Source: UBA2428 sp002343545 (lineage in GTDB: Bacteria; Bdellovibrionota; UBA2428). Taken from it: DNA of 49,670 nt. Shown here piece after piece: positions 42,603-49,670 of the stretch. Each line of letters begins with the position of its first letter. The stretch's first letter is position 1. A model generated the notes under the pieces. That model was not told where the DNA came from and made no database searches. It saw only the letters and a list, made by a program, of their open reading frames with translations. The position numbers and the translations under genes were made by a program. The stretch is taken from contig CALFZE010000078.1 of assembly GCA_937952285.1 (NCBI GenBank), forward strand, positions 1 through 49,670, written 5' to 3'.

Positions 42603-43337
42603 ATGGGGTTCACTCACAACGCACGCGCGGCGTTCGCCGCGGCCGTCCTGAGCCTTTTTGCCGGATGCGGCATGACGGCCGCCGACATTTCCTCGGAAGG
42701 CGAAAGCGGCTTCTACACGATGGCCGGCCAAGTCCAGTCGTGGCCGCAAAACTCGCGCATCCAAGCCTCCTTCGGTCGGAACTTCCCGTACCGCCTTCGT
42801 CACGCCGTCGCGTTGGGCGCCTCGACGTACAACGACTTGCTCGAGTCCGTGCGGATCGAAATCAACGCCGACTCCGAAGTCGACGGATCCGACGACATGG
42901 ACCCGCAGAGCGTCGCGGGCGACGGCGTCAACGGCGTGTATTGGCTCGAGGAAACCTGGCCGTGGGCCGAGAGCCACCCCGACTCCGACGCGATGACCGT
43001 GGTGCGTTTTAACCAAGGCTCGATCGTCGAAGCCGACGTCTACTTTCGCGCCCGCAGCTACGCTTCGCGCGCCGAGATCTGGGCCACGACCAGCGAGAAC
43101 CGCGCTTCGCGACTGCCGGAATCCCACCGCGAAACGAAGCTCGAGGACATGAGCGCGCAGGATCGCTGGCTTTACCTCATCGCGGTCCACGAGTTCGGCC
43201 ACGCGTTGGGCCGCGCCCACGTTCACGACCACGACTCGATCATGGCTCCCGCGGTTTCGATGAAACGGTTGCTCGAGCCCTTCACGAACTTCGACCTCGA
43301 GGTGCTCTCGTCGGTCTACCCGCTCAAATCGAAGTAG
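42603..43337 (+). CDS. Matrixin-like metalloprotease, lipoprotein
   Basis: The 244-residue product has a lipoprotein-type signal ending at Cys22 (SLFAGC). The C-terminal half carries HEFGHALGRAH (197-207), a full HExxHxxGxxH zinc site, followed by DSIMAP with the Met-turn, which places it in the metzincin/M10-like group. No propeptide Cys switch is visible. It is likely anchored in the outer membrane and acts on protein substrates outside or in the periplasm. GGGGGAAG precedes the ATG. It is convergent with the AsmA gene, one base apart. Confidence 0.9.
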   Translation: MGFTHNARAAFAAAVLSLFAGCGMTAADISSEGESGFYTMAGQVQSWPQNSRIQASFGRNFPYRLRHAVALGASTYNDLLESVRIEINADSEVDGSDDMDPQSVAGDGVNGVYWLEETWPWAESHPDSDAMTVVRFNQGSIVEADVYFRARSYASRAEIWATTSENRASRLPESHRETKLEDMSAQDRWLYLIAVHEFGHALGRAHVHDHDSIMAPAVSMKRLLEPFTNFDLEVLSSVYPLKSK

Positions 43338-43338
43338 C

Positions 43339-45882
43339 TTAGAAGCCGAACTTCTTCTTGAGGTTGTTCGCCGCCTTCTTGGCTTCTTCCTCGATCTTGG
43401 CTTTGGCGGCGGCTTCGGCCTTCCGTTTTTCTTCTTCGATGCGGGCCTGGGCCTTACGCTTTTCTTCCTCGATCAAAGCCTCGGCCTTCCGCTTTTCTTC
43501 TTCGAGCTTGGCGCGGAGCGCGGCTTCTTGGCCCTTGAGCAGGCCGCGGGCGAGACGTTCGGCGAGCAGCTTGGTCGTGTAGCCGATGTCGGCCTTGGGG
43601 TTCGCGAGATCGCCGCTCATTTTGAGCGGAACCTCGATTTGCCCGCTCGGGCCCTTGAGCTCGGGAACGCGGATAAGCTCGGGCGACAAGAAGGCATCGC
43701 CGAGCATCTCGAGCTGACGATCGAAGGTGACCGTGCCCTTGGCGACGAACTTCACTTCGCCCGCCTTCGTGTCGAGCGTATCGTAAGTCACGTTCAGGTC
43801 TTCGAGTAGGACCCGGCGACCTTCGATGCGGCTCACGATGCGGGCCGTCTTGAAGTCCCCGCGCACGGCCTTGTCCGTCTTGGGCGTTTCGAGTTTCTTG
43901 CCGCCGACCGCCGGAACGGCGTCCATGACCATGCCCAGCACCTTCATGACGGGCAGGCTCAAACGGCCGTTCACGACGTCCCCGCGCAAGGAACCGCGCA
44001 GGTCTTTCTCGACCTGCGCACGACGCAGGCCTTTGAGCGAAACCCCCATCTGACCGGTCAAGGCGCCCGTGAGCTCCTTGCTCCAATCCGGAACGTGAAC
44101 GCGGGTCATCTCTTCGATACGCACGCCGCTCAGATCCGAGTTGAAATTCACGCCCAGGGCTTCGGGCACGAGGTCCATCTGCGCCGACATCGCGAGGCGG
44201 CCGCCGTAGCCGCCGATGCCGGTCTTGTCGACGATGAGCTTGCGCTTGGCGAGGCTCATCTGGAAAGTTCCCTGGGTGAAGTCGGCGCCGAGCGCGCGAA
44301 CCTTGCCGAGCTTGACGCTCATCTTGGCCGTGACCTTATCGAGGAGAGGGTTCTGGAGCGCGGCCTCGACCGTCGGCGCGAGCTTCTCGAGCGACTCGTC
44401 GAGGGGCGCGGTGTTCGGCGAAGGGGCCGCCGCCGGAGCTCCGCTCGTTCCCGTCGTCGTGGCCGCGCCCTCTCCCTTGGCGCCCACGATGACGGGCTTC
44501 AAACCGAGAAGCTCGTCGAGATCGAGTTGCGTGGACTCCATGCCGAAGTCCACCTGGTGTTGCTCAAGGCCGCGGGCCGCCAGACGAAACGACAGGTCCG
44601 ACCGGCCGATTTTCATGGAGAGCGGTTCGATCTTGATCTGCGGATCCTTGGCCGTTCCGAAGATCCGGATCGTGCCGTTCATGTCCGAGACGGGCTGCTT
44701 GAGCTCCGGCGTCGCGCCGGCCGCTTCCTTGACCTTCAGGACGATATCGAGGCGCGGATCCTTCAGCGATCCCTCGACATTGCCGTTCAGGGCGACGCTA
44801 CCGTCGAGACCGTAAGAGCGCACCATCGGCACGAAGGCCCCAAAGCCGTTCAACTTGACGTCGGGCATATTGAGCTCGGCCTTGACCGTCGCCGCGTCGG
44901 TGCCCACGTCGCGCAGCGCCGCGTTCGTCGCGAAGCTGAGGTCGGCGAAACGGAACTCGAGCGGCGCGAGGTCCACCGAGAGACGCTCCTTCTGTTCGAT
45001 CTTCGCGTTGACCTTGAGCCCGAGCGTGACGCCCGCCGGCTTATGGAAAAGCCCCGCGTAACGGATATCGAGACCCGAGAAATCGGGTTCGAGCCCGAGC
45101 TGCGCCATCATTCCCGCGTCGGTCGGATCGACGAGCAAGGATCCGCTCGCCTTCACGAGACCCTGGACGAGGGCGCCGGCCGCCGCGACGTCCGGACGAG
45201 CGTCGAAACTCATCCGGATGGGCGCGCGAAGGCCGATGTCCTCGAGGCGAAGATTCAGTTCGCGCAACTCGACGCGGTCACCTTCGGGCGCGCCGGCCTT
45301 CTTCACGCTCACGTCGGCCGATTCGACCGAGGCGAAGAAGCGGGCCGCGAGGATCCGCGACGAAAGCCAGGTCGGCAGGCCGGAAAGCGTTTGGCCAACG
45401 ACGGCCGCGGGAGCCCCTTCGGTGGAAGGCGGGGCCGCTTCCGTCGGAGCGACGGGAGCCTTCGGGGCCGGCAGGAAGGCGGCGATGTTCCCGCCGGCTT
45501 CGTCCTGCCGAACGACGACCTTGGCCTTGACGAGCCGGAAGGTCGCGCGCGGGCCCACGATCAAAGACCAGAGAGGCATGTCGAGCCCCGCGCTTTCCAC
45601 CTGAGCGAGCGGTGCGTCCGCGTAGGGCGCGGGCGCCGTCGCCTTGATCCCGTCGACGCGGATGCGCACGCTCGGGATCAACGAGAAGGAAAGCTTGCCG
45701 AGCTCGACCTTGCCGCGGAGTTCGCGGTTCACGGCGTCCTGGATCTGGGGCCGGAACTGATCGATGTCGTAGAAAAACGGAATCGCGGCGAGCAGACCCG
45801 TCCCCAGGGCCACGACGACGCCGGCACCGATGAGGGTCTTCTTGAGCGCGCTCGATTTACGGACCGGAGTTGCTTGGTTCAT
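43339..45882 (-). CDS. AsmA family protein with charged coiled tail
   Basis: The 847-residue protein has an N-terminal membrane anchor (about 14-36), the AsmA N-terminal pattern (FFYDIDQFRPQIQDAVNRELRGKVELGKL) and a long beta-rich periplasmic body with repeated AsmA modules, ending in the conserved C-terminal AsmA region (about 610-780). AsmA-like proteins bridge inner and outer membrane and are linked to phospholipid transport. The last 60 residues are an unusual Glu/Lys/Arg/Ala coiled helix with 11-residue repeats. It is upstream-coupled to the HIT gene (18 bases). Confidence 0.93.
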   Translation of the reverse strand: MNQATPVRKSSALKKTLIGAGVVVALGTGLLAAIPFFYDIDQFRPQIQDAVNRELRGKVELGKLSFSLIPSVRIRVDGIKATAPAPYADAPLAQVESAGLDMPLWSLIVGPRATFRLVKAKVVVRQDEAGGNIAAFLPAPKAPVAPTEAAPPSTEGAPAAVVGQTLSGLPTWLSSRILAARFFASVESADVSVKKAGAPEGDRVELRELNLRLEDIGLRAPIRMSFDARPDVAAAGALVQGLVKASGSLLVDPTDAGMMAQLGLEPDFSGLDIRYAGLFHKPAGVTLGLKVNAKIEQKERLSVDLAPLEFRFADLSFATNAALRDVGTDAATVKAELNMPDVKLNGFGAFVPMVRSYGLDGSVALNGNVEGSLKDPRLDIVLKVKEAAGATPELKQPVSDMNGTIRIFGTAKDPQIKIEPLSMKIGRSDLSFRLAARGLEQHQVDFGMESTQLDLDELLGLKPVIVGAKGEGAATTTGTSGAPAAAPSPNTAPLDESLEKLAPTVEAALQNPLLDKVTAKMSVKLGKVRALGADFTQGTFQMSLAKRKLIVDKTGIGGYGGRLAMSAQMDLVPEALGVNFNSDLSGVRIEEMTRVHVPDWSKELTGALTGQMGVSLKGLRRAQVEKDLRGSLRGDVVNGRLSLPVMKVLGMVMDAVPAVGGKKLETPKTDKAVRGDFKTARIVSRIEGRRVLLEDLNVTYDTLDTKAGEVKFVAKGTVTFDRQLEMLGDAFLSPELIRVPELKGPSGQIEVPLKMSGDLANPKADIGYTTKLLAERLARGLLKGQEAALRAKLEEEKRKAEALIEEEKRKAQARIEEEKRKAEAAAKAKIEEEAKKAANNLKKKFGF
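43405..43503. repeat. Three 33-base repeats in the AsmA tail
   Basis: Three in-frame copies encode EEEKRKAxAxI-type units (residues about 794-826). Their 11-residue period fits a long right-handed or straight coiled helix. The DNA copies are similar enough to allow gain or loss of units. Confidence 0.8.
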
Positions 45883-45900
45883 CGTTATCCTCGCTCTCGC

Positions 45901-46248
45901 TCAACCGGGCGGCCACGAAAGGGCGCGGCCCCCGAGCAAATGGAAGTGAAGGTGAAAAACGGTCTGGCCGCCGTCGTCGCCGATGTTCGTGACGACGCGG
46001 TAGCCGCTCCGCTCGAGCCCCTGGGCTTTCGCGATCTCGGCGATCTTGGCCAGGATGTGCCCGACCGCGAGCGCGTCCTCCGAGCCGACTTCCGCCAGCG
46101 AACGGATCTCTTTCTTGGGGATCACGAGGATGTGGACCGGCGCCTGCGGTTTCACGTCGTGGAAGGCCAGGCAGATGTCGTCCTCGTAGACGATCTTCGC
46201 CGGGATCTCGCGTCGAATGATCTTTCCGAAAATGGTCCCGGAACTCAT
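45901..46248 (-). CDS. HIT family (HinT-like) protein
   Basis: The 115-residue protein is a histidine-triad nucleotide hydrolase. It has the N-terminal TIFGKIIRREIPAKIVYEDD, the VHILVIPKKEI strand and the catalytic triad VFHLHFHLLGG. HinT-type enzymes hydrolyse adenosine phosphoramidates. I chose the ATG at 46248 (MSSGTIF), the family start, with GGAG upstream. It lies between leuS and the AsmA gene on the same strand. Confidence 0.95.
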   Translation of the reverse strand: MSSGTIFGKIIRREIPAKIVYEDDICLAFHDVKPQAPVHILVIPKKEIRSLAEVGSEDALAVGHILAKIAEIAKAQGLERSGYRVVTNIGDDGGQTVFHLHFHLLGGRALSWPPG

Positions 46249-46345
46249 TTCAAGGCTCCAGATGCAAGGCTCGAAGGAGCGAAATGTATTCTCATACATG
46301 AGTCGACTGAGAACGAAGCAGATGGGGGATTGAAATGAGTTCCGC

Positions 46346-48796
46346 TCATATGACCACGCTCACGATCTTACCTTTGACGTAGATGAACTTCTTCACGGGC
46401 TTGCCCTCCAACCAGCGCGTCACGGCTTCGCGCCCCAAGACGAGCGTCCGAAGCGACGCTTCGTCGATATCCTTGGCGACCTTCACCGTGTCGCGGAGCT
46501 TTCCGTTGATCTGGACGCCGAGCTCGATCTCGTCGGAAACCGTCCAGGCCGCTTCGAACGAGGGCCACGGCGTGCCGACGAGGCTCTTCGGATGACCCAG
46601 CATCGAGGCGATCTCGTCCGAGATGTGCGGCGCGAGCGGCGCGAGGATGCGCACGAAGCCGTCGAGCCAAGCGCGGGGGATCGCTCCCTTCGCGTTGAAG
46701 AATTCGTAGGCGTCGTTCAAGCCGATCATGAGGGCCGATACGGCCGTGTTGAAGCGCAGCCCTTCGATATCCTCGCCGACTTGCCGGACCGTACGGTGGT
46801 AGGAGCGCCGCAGCTCGGGCGTCCATTCCGACTCGGGCAGGTCGACGACCTTGGACGAGAGCTTGACCGCATCTCCTTCCCCTTCGGTCGCGAGGCGCCA
46901 CAGACGCGAGACGAAACGGAAAACCCCTTCGATGCTCGAGGTGTTCCAGGGCTTGGCCTTCTCGAGGGGACCGAGGAACATTTCGAAAAGACGGAAGGTA
47001 TCGGCGCCGTACTCGTCCACGACCTTGTCGGGGTTGACGACGTTGCCGCGCGACTTCGACATCTTCTCGCCGTCCTCGGCGAGGATCATGCCTTGGTGCA
47101 CGAGACGCTTGAAGGGCTCGGGCTCGCTCACGAGGCCCAAATCAAAGAGAACCTTCTGCCAAAAACGCGAATAGAGCAGATGACCCACGGCGTGCTCCGA
47201 CCCGCCCAGGTAGAAGTCGACTTGTTTCCAGTACGACTGGGCTTCCTTCGAGAAGGGAGCGTCGGCGTTCTTCGGGTCCATGTAACGCAGGAAGTACCAG
47301 GAAGAACCCGCCGATCCGGGCATCGTATTGGATTCGCGCAGGGCGGCCGCACCCGTGACGGGATCCTTCGTCTGGATCCAATCCTTCACGGTGACGAGCG
47401 GCGACTCGCCCGTGCCCGAGGGCTCGTAGCGTTCGACCGTCGGCAACGTCAAGGGCAGGTCTTTGTCGTCGAGGGCGCGCATCCGACCGCGGTCCGCCCC
47501 TTCGGTCACGTGCAGGACGGGAATAGGCTCGCCCCAGTAGCGTTGACGCGAGAAGGTCCAGTCGCGCAAGCGGTAGGTGACTTTGCTTTCGCCGACGCCC
47601 TTGGCCGCGAGCCAGGCCGTGATCTTGCGACCGCCTTCGGCGTAGGGCAGGCCCGTGAACTCGCCCGAATTCACGAGATTGCCGTCTTCGCCGACGACGA
47701 CCTTGACGGGAAGATCGAAGGTCTTCGCGAATTCACCGTCGCGTTCGTCGTGCGCGGGCACGGCCATGATGGCGCCGCTCCCGTAGCTCATCAGAACGTA
47801 GTCCGCGATCCAGACGGGGATACGCGCCCCGCTCACGGGATGAAGCGCGTAGGCCCCCGTGAAAACGCCGCTCTTGGACTTGGCGAGGTCCGTGCGTTGA
47901 AGGTCGTTTTTACGCGAGGCCTCTTTGACGTAGGCGTCGACCGACGCCTTTTGAGCGGGCGTCGTGATCTTCGCGACGAGCGGGTGCTCGGGCGCGAGAA
48001 CCATGAAGGTCACGCCGAACAGGGTGTCCGGACGCGTCGTGAAGATCTCGAAGTCGCCGGCGCCGTCTTCGAGGGCGAAGCGGACCTGCGCGCCCTCGGA
48101 ACGACCGATCCAGTTGCGCTGGTGCTCTTTGGTGGACTCGGGCCAGTCGAGGAGATCGAGATCCTTGAGCAAGCGCTCGGCATAGTCCGTGATCTTGAGC
48201 ATCCACTGGCGCATCGGACGACGTTCGACGGGATGGCCTCCGCGTTCGGACTTGCCGTCGATGACCTCGTCGTTCGCGAGGACCGTGCCGAGGGCGGGGC
48301 ACCAGTTCACGAGGATCTCGGCTTCGTAAGCGAGGCCGCGCTCCAAGAGCTGCTTGAAGATCCACTGCGTCCATTTGTAATAGGCCGGATCGCTCGTGTT
48401 GATTTCGCGGTCCCAGTCGTAGCCGAGTCCCAGCATCGTGAGCTGGCGTTTGAAAGTCTGGATGTTCTTGGCCGTCGTGATCGACGGGTGGATCCCCGTC
48501 TTGATCGCGTACTGCTCGGCGGGCAACCCGAAAGCGTCCCAACCCATCGGGTGGAGGACGTTGAAGCCCTTCATCTTCTTGTAGCGGGCCAGGATGTCCG
48601 TCGAAATGTAGCCGAGCGGGTGACCGACGTGAAGACCGTCGCCGGAAGGGTACGGGAACATGTCGAGGATGTAATACTTGGGCTTTTCGGAGCCCGGCTG
48701 GCCGGGGTTCGCGCTCCGGAAGCATCCGTGCTCGGCCCAATGCTTTTGCCACTTCGATTCGAAGGCGTGGAAGAATTTTTTACCCGTGTCGGCCAT
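46346..48796 (-). CDS. leuS: Leucyl-tRNA synthetase
   Basis: LeuS charges tRNA-Leu. The 816-residue class I synthetase has the HIGH region as PYPSGDGLHVGHPLGY (about 48-63), the CP1 editing domain (about 220-415, with FTTRPDTLFGVTFMVLAP), KMSKSRGN and the anticodon-binding and C-terminal domains. The length is slightly shorter than that of E. coli (860). It precedes the HIT and AsmA genes. No T-box or other leader is visible in the 60 bases upstream. Confidence 0.98.
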   Translation of the reverse strand: MADTGKKFFHAFESKWQKHWAEHGCFRSANPGQPGSEKPKYYILDMFPYPSGDGLHVGHPLGYISTDILARYKKMKGFNVLHPMGWDAFGLPAEQYAIKTGIHPSITTAKNIQTFKRQLTMLGLGYDWDREINTSDPAYYKWTQWIFKQLLERGLAYEAEILVNWCPALGTVLANDEVIDGKSERGGHPVERRPMRQWMLKITDYAERLLKDLDLLDWPESTKEHQRNWIGRSEGAQVRFALEDGAGDFEIFTTRPDTLFGVTFMVLAPEHPLVAKITTPAQKASVDAYVKEASRKNDLQRTDLAKSKSGVFTGAYALHPVSGARIPVWIADYVLMSYGSGAIMAVPAHDERDGEFAKTFDLPVKVVVGEDGNLVNSGEFTGLPYAEGGRKITAWLAAKGVGESKVTYRLRDWTFSRQRYWGEPIPVLHVTEGADRGRMRALDDKDLPLTLPTVERYEPSGTGESPLVTVKDWIQTKDPVTGAAALRESNTMPGSAGSSWYFLRYMDPKNADAPFSKEAQSYWKQVDFYLGGSEHAVGHLLYSRFWQKVLFDLGLVSEPEPFKRLVHQGMILAEDGEKMSKSRGNVVNPDKVVDEYGADTFRLFEMFLGPLEKAKPWNTSSIEGVFRFVSRLWRLATEGEGDAVKLSSKVVDLPESEWTPELRRSYHRTVRQVGEDIEGLRFNTAVSALMIGLNDAYEFFNAKGAIPRAWLDGFVRILAPLAPHISDEIASMLGHPKSLVGTPWPSFEAAWTVSDEIELGVQINGKLRDTVKVAKDIDEASLRTLVLGREAVTRWLEGKPVKKFIYVKGKIVSVVI

Positions 48797-48856
48797 AGGG
48801 CCGCCACTCTACTACCGGGGCCGCCTTCTTGAAACGACGGGCGGGCGACACCGGGC

Positions 48857-49670
48857 TCAGAATTTGTAGCTGCTCGCGATGGTCAGGCCGTAGATGTAGT
48901 TGCTCCGCGCGACGGGATCCGCGCCCGGACGCTCCAGCGAAGGCGTCGAACCCTGACCACCCTGCGCCCAAGCGCCCAGGCTGACACTGCCCTGGGGTTT
49001 CTCCCAATACCAACCGGCCGTCGAACCGAACATGTGGACCTTGTCCCGCAGGGTCGAGAGCGCGCGCGGCTTTTCGGCCGCGGCGGAGAGGTTCGTGTAG
49101 AAGCCCCAGCGCAGGCCGAAGTCCTCCCAGACTTTGTAGTCCACGCCGAGCTGGGTGTTGAGGATCGTCTTGGCGTCGAAGTTGGCGCCGGCCTGTCCCG
49201 ACGGGCTCGGATTGAAGGAATAGGGCCCGTAGAGATGGAGATCCAGGGCAAGCAGCACCGAGCGACTCGCCTGGTAGGCGAGACCCGAGCTCAGACGCCA
49301 AGGGACGCCCATTTTCTTCTGCGAGAACTCCTCCCGAACTTCGCTATCTTCGCCGCTCACGGCCGAAACGAAGGTTCCCCGACCCGACACGACCAGCGGC
49401 GGCGTGCGGAAGCTGTAGCCGATCGACCAGTCGTCGCTCAGCTTCGTGTGCCCGCCGAGGACGAAGAGCACCCCGTTCGACTCGAAGGTGTTCTCGCTGA
49501 ACGAAATCCGGGCGGTCGCGTCGGGCTGGGCGCTCACCTCGTAAAAGCGCTCCGCGAGCTCCGCGGAGGCGTAGAAGAGGGTCAGCCCGAGCGTCGTGCG
49601 CTCCGAGACCCGGCGACCGGCGAAACCGCCGATCCAAACCGAGTTCAGCGAAGAATCGTAGGACATGCTG
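48857..49670 (-). CDS. Outer-membrane protein, C-terminal fragment
   Basis: The open frame continues past the right edge, so the N-terminus is missing; the first internal ATG is at 49666. The visible 271 residues are a regular series of Gly/aromatic beta strands that end in ASSYKF, a standard barrel signal. The pattern (SYDSSLNSVWIGGFAGRRVSERTTLGLTL at its start has the look of mid-protein strands) suggests a larger barrel of the OmpP1/FadL kind, but this is tentative. It lies 60 bases upstream of the leuS start on the same strand and reads toward the window interior. Confidence 0.75.
   Translation of the reverse strand, partial: SMSYDSSLNSVWIGGFAGRRVSERTTLGLTLFYASAELAERFYEVSAQPDATARISFSENTFESNGVLFVLGGHTKLSDDWSIGYSFRTPPLVVSGRGTFVSAVSGEDSEVREEFSQKKMGVPWRLSSGLAYQASRSVLLALDLHLYGPYSFNPSPSGQAGANFDAKTILNTQLGVDYKVWEDFGLRWGFYTNLSAAAEKPRALSTLRDKVHMFGSTAGWYWEKPQGSVSLGAWAQGGQGSTPSLERPGADPVARSNYIYGLTIASSYKF

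Noticed and set aside
43405..43503. CRISPR-like spaced repeats
   Set aside because: The repeats are contiguous, in frame and encode a regular helix in the AsmA protein; there are no unique spacers or cas genes.
46270..46350. Small inverted repeats (CTCAT/ATGAG) between leuS and the HIT gene
   Set aside because: Arms of five to six bases, no T-tract and no clear relation to either gene; likely chance.

Overview
The window is a dense, GC-rich stretch of bacterial chromosome. It holds 46 protein-coding genes, two of them cut by the window ends, and no recognisable rRNA, tRNA, CRISPR array, insertion sequence or prophage. The content points to a Gram-negative of the Bdellovibrionota/Oligoflexia type. 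The reasons are LptB and many small outer-membrane barrels and lipoproteins, the lptB-rpoN-hpf order, a type III glutamine synthetase, a TIGR02147-type regulator, a Ser/Thr kinase beside a sigma-54 activator, and a RelA/SpoT-like protein that resembles an uncharacterised Bdellovibrio/myxobacterial family. This placement is inference from gene content; predatory lifestyle cannot be read from the window.

Layout from left to right. 1-3.2 kb: a truncated secreted protein, a small barrel protein and glnN with its terminator. 3.4-8.5 kb: a minus-strand run of amidohydrolase, TPR-type lipoprotein, LysM protein, dprA and smg. 8.5-9.6 kb: pfkA, divergent from that run. 9.6-22.7 kb: a division and cell wall (dcw) cluster in two blocks, mraY-murD and ftsW-murG-cysE-murC-murB plus a degenerate receiver protein. 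Between the blocks (16.5-20.1 kb) lie four envelope or regulatory genes, three of them on the opposite strand. 22.8-27.8 kb: a lipoprotein, a barrel protein, a sigma-54 activator and a membrane Ser/Thr kinase, with a good sigma-54 promoter match in front of the barrel gene. 27.8-34.5 kb: a membrane protein, metK, hpf, rpoN, lptB, an RlmD-type rRNA methyltransferase and a membrane/periplasmic protein. 34.5-36.9 kb: the RelA/SpoT-like protein, a histone-H1-like acid-tailed protein and a pseudouridine synthase. 36.9-42.4 kb: clpB, small unknown genes, a PilZ protein, a YihY-type membrane protein and a barrel protein. 42.6-49.7 kb: a matrixin-like lipoprotein protease, an AsmA protein, a HIT protein, leuS and a truncated outer-membrane protein.

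How the parts fit together. Most genes serve the envelope: peptidoglycan precursors (mraY, murD, murG, murC, murB, ftsW), LPS export (lptB), AsmA, LysM and barrels or lipoproteins. The most system-like unit is the kinase, its overlapping sigma-54 activator and the barrel/lipoprotein pair behind a -24/-12 promoter. The gene for sigma-54 itself lies about 5 kb away. The most novel single protein is the divergent RelA/SpoT-like nucleotidyltransferase at 34532-35692. MurD is also unusual, because residues expected to contact D-glutamate are changed.
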